A DNA stretch of 64,000 bases from Pseudomonas fluorescens (GCF_002837185.1 NZ_KZ477989.1:109933-173932); one strand, 5' to 3'; counted from the stretch's first letter, positions 46,687-55,868 are shown. A program made the numbers and translations. Notes: generated from the letters alone by a model not told the origin.

Positions 46687-47350
46687 CGCGGGCTTCCAGC
46701 AGGTAGCCGAGGCCACGGAAGGTGACAATGGCGATGGGCTGGCCGTCGAGCTTCTTGCGCAGGCGGTGCACGTAGATTTCGATGGCGTCCGGGCTGGCTT
46801 CTTCGTCGAGACCGAACACCTGGGAGGCCAGTTGCTCCTTGCTCATCACCCGACCAGGCCGGGCAATGAGCGCCTCAAGCACGGCTTGCTCACGCGAGGT
46901 CAGGGTCATCAATTCGCCACCGACCGTAAAACGCCGCGTATCGAGGTCGTAAACCAGCACGCCGCACGCCTGCTGGCGTTCGCCGCCCAACACGCTGCGC
47001 CTTAGCAGCGCCTTGACCCGCGCTTCGAGTTCCGTCAGTTCAAACGGTTTGGCGAGGTAATCGTCAGCGCCCAGGTTCAAGCCATGTACGCGGTCTTTTA
47101 CATCGCTGCGGGCCGTCAGCATCAACACCGGCACGTTTTTTCCACGGGCGCGCAAGCGTGCCAGCACTTCGAAACCCTCCATGCGCGGCAGCCCCACATC
47201 GAGGATCACCGCCGCGTATTCCTCGCTGCTCAAGGCCAGGTCCGCGGCCACACCATCGTGCAGTACGTCGACGGTCAACCCCGTGCTCTTGAGCGCTTGG
47301 GCGACACTTTCGGCGAGTTGCAAATGGTCTTCAACCAGGAGGACGCGCAT
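46679..47350 (-). CDS. tctD: Response regulator TctD
   Basis: A 223-residue OmpR-type regulator. The receiver has acidic residues E7-D8 and phospho-acceptor D51 in AVILDVGLPRMEG; the winged-helix domain spans about residues 125-220 (LTSREQAVLEALIARPGRV). It should activate the divergent opdH-tctCBA genes in response to citrate-type acids. With the porin gene deleted, its promoter now drives the remnant and presumably tctC. It overlaps tctE. Confidence 0.92.
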   Translation of the reverse strand: MRVLLVEDHLQLAESVAQALKSTGLTVDVLHDGVAADLALSSEEYAAVILDVGLPRMEGFEVLARLRARGKNVPVLMLTARSDVKDRVHGLNLGADDYLAKPFELTELEARVKALLRRSVLGGERQQACGVLVYDLDTRRFTVGGELMTLTSREQAVLEALIARPGRVMSKEQLASQVFGLDEEASPDAIEIYVHRLRKKLDGQPIAIVTFRGLGYLLEARDA

Positions 47351-47585
47351 GGATTTCTACCTCGTTCAGGAGTGGTCGACGCCACGCTTTGGCGGGCAGT
47401 TTACAGGCGCAACCTGCCCTGTGAAGCCCGAAAACATTGAAAGGCAACTGAAAGGTTAGTGAAAGCTTCGCCCTTTAGCATCCAGTCACGGTGGTTTATG
47501 CCCGCCGAGCTACTTCACCCGTAGCGCCCGAAAAACGCCTCGACGCGTTTTCGCCAAAATAAGAACAATAACGGAGTGCACCACG

Positions 47586-47782
47586 ATGCTGTCGACACAG
47601 CCCCAGGCTTGCCCGCCTGTTCATAATTCCCGCCTCAGTCACACCGCTCCCGCCAGTGCCGCCGCGCTTGCCGGCCTTTCGCCGCCTGGCCAGGCCTACA
47701 CCTGTCCGGCGACAGCACCGTGCCCTATGACGATCCGTACTGGCTCATCGCGCCGCGGGTCAACTACGGCATCGCACGCTGA
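47586..47782 (+). pseudogene. opdH: Remnant of an OprD-family porin (opdH position) with large internal deletion
   Basis: Where P. aeruginosa has the tricarboxylate porin opdH, only about 200 bp remain. The 5' part keeps an ATG at 47586 with a usable ribosome-binding site and a signal-peptide-like Ala/Leu stretch. The 3' part, in another frame, reads LHLSGDSTVPYDDPYWLIAP and ends RVNYGIAR before TGA at 47780-47782, like the last strand of OprD-type porins. Together these suggest a single large deletion that removed the barrel and shifted the frame. A short unrelated 66-codon frame here is not a gene. Confidence 0.62.
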
Positions 47783-47830
47783 TTAAGTAGCGCCTGGTAA
47801 GCCACTCATAACAACAAGACGGAGATCACC

Positions 47831-48814
47831 ATGACCCTTTCACTGCGTAAACTGGCCCTGACTGCCGGCTGCATGCTGTTCGCCGGCCACCTGTTGGCCG
47901 CCGACGAGCCCAAGCGACCTGAATGCATCGCCCCGGCCTCCCCGGGCGGTGGGTTTGACCTGACCTGCAAACTGGCGCAAAGCGCGCTGGTCAACCAGAA
48001 GCTCTTGAGCAAGCCAATGCGCGTGACCTACATGCCAGGCGGCGTGGGCGCCGTGGCCTATAACGCGGTGGTCGCTCAGCGCCCTGCGGATGCCGGCACG
48101 CTGGTGGCCTGGTCCAGCGGTTCGTTGCTGAACCTGGCCCAGGGCAAGTTCGGTCGTTTCGATGAAAGCGCTGTGCGCTGGCTCGCCGCGGTGGGCACCA
48201 GCTACGGCGCCATCGCAGTGAAAAGTGATTCGCCCTACAAGAGCCTCGACGATCTCGTAAAAGCCTTGAAGAAAGATCCGGGCAGCGTGGTGATCGGTTC
48301 CGGCGGCACAGTCGGCAGCCAGGACTGGATGCAAACCGCGCTGATCGCCAAGGCGGCCGGGATCAACCCGCGCGAGCTGCGTTACGTCGCGCTCGAAGGC
48401 GGCGGCGAAATCGCTACCGCGTTGCTCGGCGGCCACATCCAGGTGGGCAGTACCGACATCTCCGACTCCATGCCACATATCCTCAGCGGTGACATGCGCC
48501 TGTTGGCGGTGTTCTCCGAGCAGCGTCTGGACGAGCCGGAAATGAAAGATATTCCGACCGCCAAGGAGCAAGGCTACGACATCGTTTGGCCCGTGGTGCG
48601 CGGTTTCTACCTCGGGCCAAAAGTCAGCGATGCCGACTACGCCTGGTGGAAAGACGCGTTCGACAAACTGCTGGCCTCCGACGAGTTCGCCAAGCTGCGT
48701 GACCAGCGTGAGCTGTTCCCCTTCGCCATGACCGGCCCGGAGCTGGACACCTATGTGAAGAAACAGGTGGCTGACTACAAAGTGCTGGCCAAAGAGTTCG
48801 GCCTGATCCAGTAA
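47831..48814 (+). CDS. tctC: Tricarboxylate-binding periplasmic protein TctC
   Basis: A 327-residue periplasmic receptor of the tripartite tricarboxylate transporter family. The signal peptide is LALTAGCMLFAGHLLAAD; the mature start ECIAPASPGGGFDLTCKLAQ carries the beta-strand/loop that binds carboxylate in Bug-type proteins. Another cue is PVVRGFYLGPKVSDADY. It captures citrate or a similar acid for TctAB. RBS CGGAG. A REPIN separates it from tctB. Confidence 0.94.
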   Translation: MTLSLRKLALTAGCMLFAGHLLAADEPKRPECIAPASPGGGFDLTCKLAQSALVNQKLLSKPMRVTYMPGGVGAVAYNAVVAQRPADAGTLVAWSSGSLLNLAQGKFGRFDESAVRWLAAVGTSYGAIAVKSDSPYKSLDDLVKALKKDPGSVVIGSGGTVGSQDWMQTALIAKAAGINPRELRYVALEGGGEIATALLGGHIQVGSTDISDSMPHILSGDMRLLAVFSEQRLDEPEMKDIPTAKEQGYDIVWPVVRGFYLGPKVSDADYAWWKDAFDKLLASDEFAKLRDQRELFPFAMTGPELDTYVKKQVADYKVLAKEFGLIQ

Positions 48815-48834
48815 ACGCCCCTCTTTTGTGTAAT

Positions 48835-48945
48835 GCCCCTGTAGGAGCGAGCTTGCTCGCGAAGAACCCAAGGACATCCACGTGCGTCCAGACAGCACGC
48901 GTTATCGTTGAAGTTTTTCGCGAGCAAGCTCGCTCCTACAAGAGG
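48835..48945. repeat. REPIN inside the tct operon (between tctC and tctB)
   Basis: Perfect 24-nt arms (48840-48863 and 48917-48940) of GTAGGAGCGAGCTTGCTCGC type, extended by CCCCT / AGGGG with a 2-nt bulge. The spacer shares GCACGCGTTATCGTTGA with the REPIN at 14350. Its position between a binding-protein gene and its membrane subunits would allow it to stabilise the upstream mRNA. Confidence 0.9.
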
Positions 48946-48961
48946 GGCCTTGGAGTTTTCT

Positions 48962-49420
48962 ATGCTCTTACAACGCATTTTTGCCGCCGTGCTGTTGCTG
49001 GCCTGCGCCGGCCTCGCCCTGATGGCGTGGCCATATCAGGCGGCGTTTTCCTACGAGCCGGTCGGGCCCCGCGCCTACCCGCTGCTGATGCTTGGGCTGA
49101 TGAGCCTGGCGCTGATCTACATGCTGTTTCGTCCGCAACCCACCCGACACACCGAAGAAGAACCGGCGCTGGATCGCGAAACCCTGGTCAAGATCGGCAT
49201 TTGCGTGGCGCTGTTGCTCGTGTTCGCCGCTACCTTCGAATCCTTGGGTTTCATCCTCAGCAGCATGTTGATCGGCATCCCGATGGCGCGCCTGTATGGC
49301 GGCCGCTGGATGCCCAGCGTGGTGATCGTCGGCCTCATGGCTATCGGCCTGTACCTGCTGTTCGATAAAGCCATGGATGTGCCGCTGCCCCTCGGCCTGC
49401 TCGACGTTCTGGAGAACTGA
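48962..49420 (+). CDS. tctB: Tricarboxylate transporter small membrane subunit TctB
   Basis: A 152-residue inner-membrane protein with four predicted helices (residues about 5-25, 38-57, 78-97 and 118-138). It contains SYEPVGPRAYPLLMLGLM, typical of the TctB/DUF1468 family. It works with TctA and TctC in secondary, ion-driven uptake. The ATG at 48962 has GGAG at 8 nt; upstream in-frame starts lie inside the REPIN. A 1-bp gap separates it from tctA. Confidence 0.92.
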   Translation: MLLQRIFAAVLLLACAGLALMAWPYQAAFSYEPVGPRAYPLLMLGLMSLALIYMLFRPQPTRHTEEEPALDRETLVKIGICVALLLVFAATFESLGFILSSMLIGIPMARLYGGRWMPSVVIVGLMAIGLYLLFDKAMDVPLPLGLLDVLEN

Positions 49421-49421
49421 T

Positions 49422-50936
49422 ATGGATACTTTTGGCTATCTGGGCCAGGGCTTCGGCGTCGCGCTGAGCCCGTACAACCTGATCACCGCGCTGTGCGGCA
49501 CGCTGATCGGCACCGTAGTCGGCCTGTTGCCGGGCCTGGGCCCGATCAACGGCGTGGCGCTGTTGATCCCCATCGCATTCGCCCTGGGCCTGCCACCCGA
49601 GTCCGCGTTGATCCTGCTCGCAGCGGTGTATCTGGGCTGCGAATACGGCGGGCGCATCAGTTCGATCCTGCTCAATATTCCGGGTGAAGCCTCCACCGTA
49701 ATGACCACCCTCGACGGCTACCCGATGGCCCGTAAAGGGCTGGCCGGTGTGGCGCTGTCGTTGTCGGCCTGGAGTTCGTTCATCGGTGCCTTTATCGCCA
49801 CCTGCGGCATGGTGCTGTTCGCCCCGCTGCTGGCCAAATGGGCGATTGCCTTCGGCCCGGCGGAATATTTCGTGCTGATGGTATTTGCGATTGTGTGCCT
49901 GGGCGGCATGGCCGGTGACAAGCCGCTGAAGACCTTTGTGGCGGCGCTGATCGGCCTGTTCCTCTCGGCGGTGGGCATCGATGCCAACAGCGGCGTGTAC
50001 CGCTTTACCGGCGACAACATCCACCTCACCGATGGCATCCAGTTTGTGGTGCTGGTGCTGGGCCTGTTCTCCATCAGCGAGATCCTGTTGCTGCTGGAAA
50101 AAACCCACCGCGGCCAGGAAGCGGTCAAAGCCACCGGGCGCATGATGTTCAACCTCAAGGAAGCCGGTGCGGTGTTCGTGGTTAACATCCGCTGTGGCTT
50201 GCTCGGTTTCATCATGGGTGTGTTGCCGGGTGCCGGTGCAACCCTGGCGTCCGCCGTGGCCTACATGACCGAAAAACGCCTGGCCGGTGCCAGCGGCAAA
50301 TTCGGCCAGGGCGACATGCGTGGCCTGGCCGCCCCGGAAACCGCGATCGGCGCCTCCGCCTGCGGCGCCCTGGTGCCGATGCTGACCCTGGGCGTGCCCG
50401 GCTCGGGCACCACAGCCGTGATGATCGGCGCCCTCTCGCTGTACAACATCACGCCCGGCCCGCTGCTGTTCCAACAGCAACCGGACATTGTCTGGGGCCT
50501 GATCGCGTCGTTGTTTATCGCCAACATCATGCTGGTGATCCTCAATATCCCGATGATCCGCATCTTCACCCGTATCCTCGCCGTGCCGAACTGGGCGCTG
50601 GTGCCGGTGATCGCCATCATCACCGCAATCGGTGTGTACGCGGTTCACGCCACCACGTTCGACCTGTTCCTGATGGTCGGGATCGGCATCTTCGGCTACA
50701 TCCTGCGCAAGCTCGATTTCCCGCTGTCGCCGGTGTTGCTGGGCTTTATCCTCGGCGGCCTGATGGAACAGAACCTGCGCCGGGCGCTGTCGATCTCCAA
50801 CGGTGCACTGGACATCCTCTGGTCGAGCCCGATCACCTTTGGCGTATGGGTACTGACCGCGCTGATGCTGATGTTCCCGCTGGTGCGCATCTACCGCAAA
50901 CGCGCCCTGCAGCGTCGTGCCGTGGCCGATGTCTGA
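49422..50936 (+). CDS. tctA: Tricarboxylate transporter large membrane subunit TctA
   Basis: A 504-residue inner-membrane permease with about 12 helices, the standard TctA length. Signature stretches are LLPGLGPINGVALLIPIAF and the symmetry-related GVLPGAGATLASAVAYMTE, together with LTLGVPGSGTTAVMIGAL. It carries citrate-type acids with cation symport. GGAG lies 8 nt before the ATG. Its end overlaps the AbrB-family gene by 8 bp. Confidence 0.95.
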   Translation: MDTFGYLGQGFGVALSPYNLITALCGTLIGTVVGLLPGLGPINGVALLIPIAFALGLPPESALILLAAVYLGCEYGGRISSILLNIPGEASTVMTTLDGYPMARKGLAGVALSLSAWSSFIGAFIATCGMVLFAPLLAKWAIAFGPAEYFVLMVFAIVCLGGMAGDKPLKTFVAALIGLFLSAVGIDANSGVYRFTGDNIHLTDGIQFVVLVLGLFSISEILLLLEKTHRGQEAVKATGRMMFNLKEAGAVFVVNIRCGLLGFIMGVLPGAGATLASAVAYMTEKRLAGASGKFGQGDMRGLAAPETAIGASACGALVPMLTLGVPGSGTTAVMIGALSLYNITPGPLLFQQQPDIVWGLIASLFIANIMLVILNIPMIRIFTRILAVPNWALVPVIAIITAIGVYAVHATTFDLFLMVGIGIFGYILRKLDFPLSPVLLGFILGGLMEQNLRRALSISNGALDILWSSPITFGVWVLTALMLMFPLVRIYRKRALQRRAVADV

Positions 50937-51957
50937 CGTCACCTTTAAACAGTGGTGGGGAACACCGCTGGTCGGCCTGGCCGGCGGTTACCTGGCCAGC
51001 CTCGTCGGCTGGCCTTTGCCCTACATGGTCGGCTCGTTGCTGGCGATCATCCTGGTGCGTTGCCTGACGCCGTGGCAGTTGGCGGAAATTCCCGGCGGGC
51101 GCAAATGCGGCCAATGGGTGGTGGGCATCGGCATTGGCTTGCACTTCACGCCGGTGGTGATCGAGCAGGTGATGAGCCACTTCGGGCTGATCTTTTTCGG
51201 CGCGCTGGTCACCAGCCTGTCGAGTGTGGTCGGCGTATGGTTGATGCGCCGCAGTGGTGAAGATCGCGCTACCGCGTTTTTTTCCAGCATGCCGGGCGGG
51301 TCCGGCGAGATGGTCAACCTCGGCGCGCGCAACGGTGCGGTGCTTAGCCGTGTTGCCGCCGGCCAGAGTTTGCGCGTGCTGCTGGTGGTGCTGTGTGTAC
51401 CGGCGATCTTCAAGTATGTGCTGGGCGGCGGCGCGCCGCAGTTTCATCCCGCGCCGGTGAACGGGCTGTGGCTGGCGTTGCTGTTTCCACTCGGCGCAAT
51501 GGTGGCCTGGGGCTGGCAGCGTTTGCGTCAGCCGAACCCCTGGTTGTTCGGGCCATTGCTGGTGAGTGCGACGGCCAGTGTGGTGTTCGACCTGCATATC
51601 GGGCTGCCCGATGGCGGTAGCCAGGTCGGCCAATGGCTGATCGGCAGCGGCCTGGGTTGTCACTTCAACCGCCAGTTCTTTCGCCGGGCTCCGTCGTTCA
51701 TGGCCCGCACCTTGATCGGCACGGTCTTGACCATGGCGCTGGCAACACTGGCGGCCGTGGGCCTGAGTGCACTGACGCACCTGGATCTGCGCTCGCTGAC
51801 CCTGGGCATGATGCCCGGCGGCATTGCCGAGATGAGTCTTACCGCCGAAACACTGCAACTGTCCGTCCCCCTGGTAACGGCCATGCAGGTGATGCGCTTG
51901 CTGTTCGTGCTATTCCTGGCCGAGCCGCTATTCCGACACTGGAACCGCCAGCCCTGA
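50929..51957 (+). CDS. AbrB-family membrane protein (putative ammonia monooxygenase family)
   Basis: A 342-residue polytopic protein with two copies of the AbrB-duplication domain: GWPLPYMVGSLLAIILVR and SMPGGSGEMVNLGARNG in the first, and PWLFGPLLVSA and MMPGGIAEMSLTAETL in the second. These are transporter-like; the ammonia-monooxygenase label in databases is historical. The conserved position after tctA in Pseudomonas and the 8-bp overlap argue for co-expression with tricarboxylate uptake. Exact role unknown. Confidence 0.83.
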   Translation: MSDVTFKQWWGTPLVGLAGGYLASLVGWPLPYMVGSLLAIILVRCLTPWQLAEIPGGRKCGQWVVGIGIGLHFTPVVIEQVMSHFGLIFFGALVTSLSSVVGVWLMRRSGEDRATAFFSSMPGGSGEMVNLGARNGAVLSRVAAGQSLRVLLVVLCVPAIFKYVLGGGAPQFHPAPVNGLWLALLFPLGAMVAWGWQRLRQPNPWLFGPLLVSATASVVFDLHIGLPDGGSQVGQWLIGSGLGCHFNRQFFRRAPSFMARTLIGTVLTMALATLAAVGLSALTHLDLRSLTLGMMPGGIAEMSLTAETLQLSVPLVTAMQVMRLLFVLFLAEPLFRHWNRQP

Positions 51958-52062
51958 CAATCCGCTGCGAGAATGCCCCTCATTCGGGCCATGACCGTTG
52001 GTCGGCACTGTCAACTCTCACAGCTGGTTGCGCCTCCCATCGCGCGTTACACCTCTTCGCAG

Positions 52063-52088
52063 CTACGGCCATTGCGTAATGGCCGTAG
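52063..52088. other. Strong hairpin before the 1051-aa gene
   Basis: A perfect 11-bp stem, CTACGGCCATT-GCGT-AATGGCCGTAG, 37 bp before the ATG at 52125. There is no T-run, so it could be a 5' leader structure or a weak end signal for the tct transcript. Confidence 0.5.
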
Positions 52089-52124
52089 ACATCGTGTGTC
52101 TCACTGATTGCAGAGGGTTTCACC

Positions 52125-55100
52125 ATGGACAGCAATGAAGAATCTTCACCATCCGGCCAACACCTGACCGACAACTCAGAGCAGCAATCACTGCCTGCCC
52201 CGATCCCTCGCGCGCAGGAGAAAAGAAAAAAGGCACCGTCTGCACGGCGATCCCACATCGACACGAGTTACCTGGTCCCCCCTCCCTCCGATGCCACCTT
52301 GAACTTGATAAAGGCCGGCGAAAGAGTGCCGCTCTCAGACCTGACCCTGTACATACCGGCACGCACGCTGGGCGTACAGGGTGTTGATGCAGGTATCAAC
52401 CGCATCGCGGTAATGTCGCAGGAGGAAGGGGTGCTGTTCGCCTTATTGCCCTTTCTGGAGGCGGCTGAGCTGGACGATGTGGAATGTTTTTGGGGAACGC
52501 TTAAGAACCCCGTTGCGCATACGACCATCCAGAAGCAACACCTTGACGGCCACCAATTGATAGTCCTGTTCGTACCGCGGCCGGTGATCTCCGATGGGTT
52601 GGTCTACGCATACATCAGAGTGACGCGCCTCGGCCAAGCCGTCGGAGAAACCAAAAGAACCCTCCTTAAGGTCGATACACGCCAGCCCGGCGGAGAGAAC
52701 CCGGTCAGCCCGCACCCTGTAAACCCGAACCTGCGCAAGCCGGTCATTGATCCGAAGTATCTGCGAGATGGCATCACCGAGACGGACTTCAGCAATGGCA
52801 AGTGCATAGCCATTGGAATTCCGTCCTATCCCGCCGACACGTCATTGCCCCCGCCCGATCATCGGGCAGTACGCGATGTCATTCACCTGAAAATCGGTGA
52901 CCACACCATCAAGCGCACTGTGTTGCCGGAAGAGGCTGGAACCTACCAGGACATTGTCATTGAAGTATGTCAGAGCGATTGGCTAAAAATCGGCAATGGT
53001 TCTCACCCTTGCCTGTTCAGCGTGGAAGATGAAGTCGGCAACCCTTCCGACGGCTGGTCGGAAGCCGAATACCTCCAAGTCTATCTGGACGATGGGTCAA
53101 GAGACTTGTTGCCAGCTTGCCACTTCCTGGAGGCTGACGACGACGGCACACTGGACCTGAGCAAGGTGACTGGCGCGCAGGTGACAATCCTTGTCTTGAT
53201 CGAACCTCGCAACTATGCCATCAACGATGTGATCAGGGTACGCCTCAGCGGCACGGCGGCTGGACTGCCGGTGAGTAAAATCTACAATTCAGCCCCCCTG
53301 CAATCGACCGCCTCGCGACTGCTTAGAATTCCGTGCCCGGTGATCGACCTGGAGCCTCTCGTTGGCGGCCGCAGTTTCCTTCAATATGAACGAATCCGTT
53401 ATAACGAGAAGAATCTAGGCTCCTTTATCACGGAAGTCTATGTAACCGGCTCTGCCTCCGGGGGCCTGCGCGCGCCTGAAGTGCGCGAGGCCGTCAATGG
53501 ACGAATTCCTGCTGATCTAACCCAAGCGCACGTCGACATCGAAGTTCACGGGTTCGGTTACTACGACCAGGTCGAACTCCATGTGCTGGGCAAGTCCCCT
53601 GGTCATAGTTACTACGACAATACGGTAGACAAAATCGGCTCCGGCAAGGTGTCCTTTGAGCTTATCCGAGGGCTGGGCGTGCCGATTGCCCTGCTCATGG
53701 GCGGCTCCCTGGAAATCTGGTACTTCACGATAACCGCCGACGGCAGGCATCGCTCTCCGATAACAACGGTTTATATTGATGCGCGATATGCCGCACTGCC
53801 CGCACCGGACGTTGACGAGGCTCCGCCGCCCGCTTACGAGTTCGACCTAGGGACGTCCGAAAGAGCCAACATTTGGGTGCCCGCCAACCCCGATATCAAA
53901 GACGGGGATACCGTCATCCTGCATGCCAGGGGTGATGCACCTGGAGGAACCGCACCCTCGCAGCCCCTCCCAATCGACATCTTCTGGGAAGGTCGGGACC
54001 TGCCCTTCAAGGTGGAGCTTGACTTCATCAGACCCAATAAACAGATGGATATTTCCTACGAGCGTGTACGGCCAAACGCTGCAACGCGGGCTTCGGAAAT
54101 CGTCCCCATGAAAATCATTATCGAGCATGATCTCCCCGCGCCGTTGGTTTATAACAGCACGCCCTTGGACGACGAAAACGCTACCATTGATCCAAAGATG
54201 GCCGACAGCACGCCGAATGTGACCATTCGAGTGCAGTTTGCAATGTCTGAGAAGGATCTTATCAAACCCGAGTTGACAGGCAGACCCGGTATCGCACTGC
54301 CGACCATTGAGCCTCAATACGGCAACCCACGTGTGGGCTATGTGCTATTTGTGTTTCCCAACTGGGTACTGGCCTACCACCTCGAAAGCGTTCTACGCAT
54401 TCAGTACCACGTAACAAACAACGGCTCCACCCGTGACTCAAGGGTATTGAACCTGCGAGTCCTGGGCTTCGATGAGATACCGGGCGGCAACCCGCTGCCG
54501 CAGCCCACACTCAACAGTCTGAAACCCGGCTCGCTCTTGGACCTCAATACAGTCAGCACCAACTACTGCTGGGTGGACCTGGCAAGGTGGCTGCTCAGCA
54601 GGAAGGACCAACCGATCTGGCTCAAATGCCACAGCACTGATGCATCAAGACCGTTGACACTGCTGAACGGCGATCTCATCAGTCAAGAGCAGGCCGAACA
54701 CGGGATTATTCGCGAGCCGGCGGACCTCGGTTGGTTCACCGCACTCCCCGATGGCAGCACGGTTAAAGTGACGGCCGCAGTGGGGTATACCGGCAGCAAA
54801 ACAGAAGCGGACGCGACGCTCTTTCCATCGAGTACTTACCTCATCAAAGCGCTGCGCCTCTCTGACTTCACGGATTTTGAAGTGTTCTTCTGGAATGGCT
54901 GGGCCAATCTGGTCAATGGGCTTGGCGAGATCCGGAACTTCAATAATAACAATTACTGGCATGCAAAGCTCAATGGCGCTAGCGCTATAACGCCGGGCGT
55001 GATTAAAACCTTTTTCATCAAAAGCGGTAGAACCTACCGTATCAGTTTCAAAATGAAAGTCGATTTGTCCCCTTACCAACCCCTGACATACGTTGAGTTT

Positions 55101-55280
55101 GGTAGTCAGTCAAAAAACTTCGTCTATGTCCACGAGGGTAATTGGTACACCTACGACCTGTCCTTCGCGCTGCCTGCCGGGGCGCCTTCTCAGTACTTGC
55201 CGATACGTATTTTCTTCAGAAGCACGTACTCACCGGCAGATTTTTCGCTGGATGATATTTTGGTGGCAGAACTTCCATAG
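52125..55280 (+). CDS. Giant multidomain protein with Ig-like modules and a CBM-like C-terminus (function unknown)
   Basis: A 1051-residue protein I cannot assign to a named family. Residues 1-50 are hydrophilic and disorder-prone, with no signal peptide. A motif LLKVDTRQPGG at 180-190 is shared with the two large neighbours. The middle consists of beta-rich modules resembling Ig-like repeats (for example around 575-640, with ANIWVPANPDIKDGDTVILH). Residues about 910-1051 look like a galactose-binding or carbohydrate-binding jelly roll: FEVFFWNGWANLVNG at its start, RTYRISFKMKV, and the end DFSLDDILVAEL. It is the first gene of the accessory block; base use looks more AT-rich than the flanks. 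Confidence 0.7.
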   Translation: MDSNEESSPSGQHLTDNSEQQSLPAPIPRAQEKRKKAPSARRSHIDTSYLVPPPSDATLNLIKAGERVPLSDLTLYIPARTLGVQGVDAGINRIAVMSQEEGVLFALLPFLEAAELDDVECFWGTLKNPVAHTTIQKQHLDGHQLIVLFVPRPVISDGLVYAYIRVTRLGQAVGETKRTLLKVDTRQPGGENPVSPHPVNPNLRKPVIDPKYLRDGITETDFSNGKCIAIGIPSYPADTSLPPPDHRAVRDVIHLKIGDHTIKRTVLPEEAGTYQDIVIEVCQSDWLKIGNGSHPCLFSVEDEVGNPSDGWSEAEYLQVYLDDGSRDLLPACHFLEADDDGTLDLSKVTGAQVTILVLIEPRNYAINDVIRVRLSGTAAGLPVSKIYNSAPLQSTASRLLRIPCPVIDLEPLVGGRSFLQYERIRYNEKNLGSFITEVYVTGSASGGLRAPEVREAVNGRIPADLTQAHVDIEVHGFGYYDQVELHVLGKSPGHSYYDNTVDKIGSGKVSFELIRGLGVPIALLMGGSLEIWYFTITADGRHRSPITTVYIDARYAALPAPDVDEAPPPAYEFDLGTSERANIWVPANPDIKDGDTVILHARGDAPGGTAPSQPLPIDIFWEGRDLPFKVELDFIRPNKQMDISYERVRPNAATRASEIVPMKIIIEHDLPAPLVYNSTPLDDENATIDPKMADSTPNVTIRVQFAMSEKDLIKPELTGRPGIALPTIEPQYGNPRVGYVLFVFPNWVLAYHLESVLRIQYHVTNNGSTRDSRVLNLRVLGFDEIPGGNPLPQPTLNSLKPGSLLDLNTVSTNYCWVDLARWLLSRKDQPIWLKCHSTDASRPLTLLNGDLISQEQAEHGIIREPADLGWFTALPDGSTVKVTAAVGYTGSKTEADATLFPSSTYLIKALRLSDFTDFEVFFWNGWANLVNGLGEIRNFNNNNYWHAKLNGASAITPGVIKTFFIKSGRTYRISFKMKVDLSPYQPLTYVEFGSQSKNFVYVHEGNWYTYDLSFALPAGAPSQYLPIRIFFRSTYSPADFSLDDILVAELP

Positions 55281-55375
55281 CTGCAGAAACGGTGCCGAGT
55301 GGCGATGTTGCGCGGAACGTCCCCGGACGTTATTCAATACGCACTTCAACGCCACCCGGCATCCTTGTTGAGCAC

Positions 55376-55411
55376 ACAAAAAAGCCTCTCGACCGTACGG
55401 AAGAGAGGCTT
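55376..55411 (-). terminator. Terminator of the small lipoprotein gene
   Basis: A 9-bp stem, AAGCCTCTC / GAGAGGCTT, with a T-run on the minus strand (TTTTTTGT). It lies between the convergent 1051-aa gene and the lipoprotein gene. Confidence 0.8.
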
Positions 55412-55429
55412 ATTGATGCAGCATTTACG

Positions 55430-55717
55430 TTATTCGCACTTCCGTGTGGCGGGATTGAATTCCGTGCCGGCCGGGCATTGTTGCGGATACTTTATCCAAC
55501 GGTTGCTCCCCAGGTCGTAGCGGCACCTGTAAAACCAGCCAGGCGATACGCTTTTGAAATAGCCTGCACTTGTGCAGGGCGGATCCTGGTTCGGATAACC
55601 ATCCACGCCTATATTTTCAGGACTGCTGGAACACGCAGCAAGCAGCACGGCCATCCCCGCTGCCACTAACACCCCAGGTACAGCCCGCATCATTGTGTTC
55701 TTGAACGAATAACGCAT
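55430..55717 (-). CDS. Small lipoprotein with peritrophin-A/CBM14-like cysteine pattern
   Basis: A 95-residue lipoprotein. The signal peptide (VPGVLVAAGMAVLLAAC) ends at a lipobox Cys. The mature part has four cysteines spaced as in peritrophin-A chitin-binding domains: PPCTSAGYFKS, GWFYRCRYD, YPQQCPAGTEFNP, TRKCE. The YF, FY-C and CPAGTEFN elements are typical of that fold, which is mostly eukaryotic. A role in binding chitin or glycan at the cell surface is inferred. ATG at 55717 has AAGGAG upstream; a frame extending to 55783 is not supported. It is encoded opposite the 1051-aa gene. Confidence 0.7.
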   Translation of the reverse strand: MRYSFKNTMMRAVPGVLVAAGMAVLLAACSSSPENIGVDGYPNQDPPCTSAGYFKSVSPGWFYRCRYDLGSNRWIKYPQQCPAGTEFNPATRKCE

Positions 55718-55868
55718 GGGAATCTCCTTATAAAAGAATGCCCATCCAGTTAGCGTCAAAAACAAATAACCGCCTACTGTCAAATCTGACAGGTTTGCAA
55801 CTTGACCGACGAACGGAACGCACCTCCTTCAACACAAAGGAGGCGCCCGCCCCAGTTACCCGCGCTAC

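Noticed and set aside
47586..47786. 66-codon protein upstream of tctC
   Set aside because: The frame leaves the porin-like reading frame; the recognisable porin end is in another frame, so this is a pseudogene.
49341..50942. 533-codon minus-strand frame
   Set aside because: Antisense of tctA; low-complexity His/Gln/Asp-rich product.
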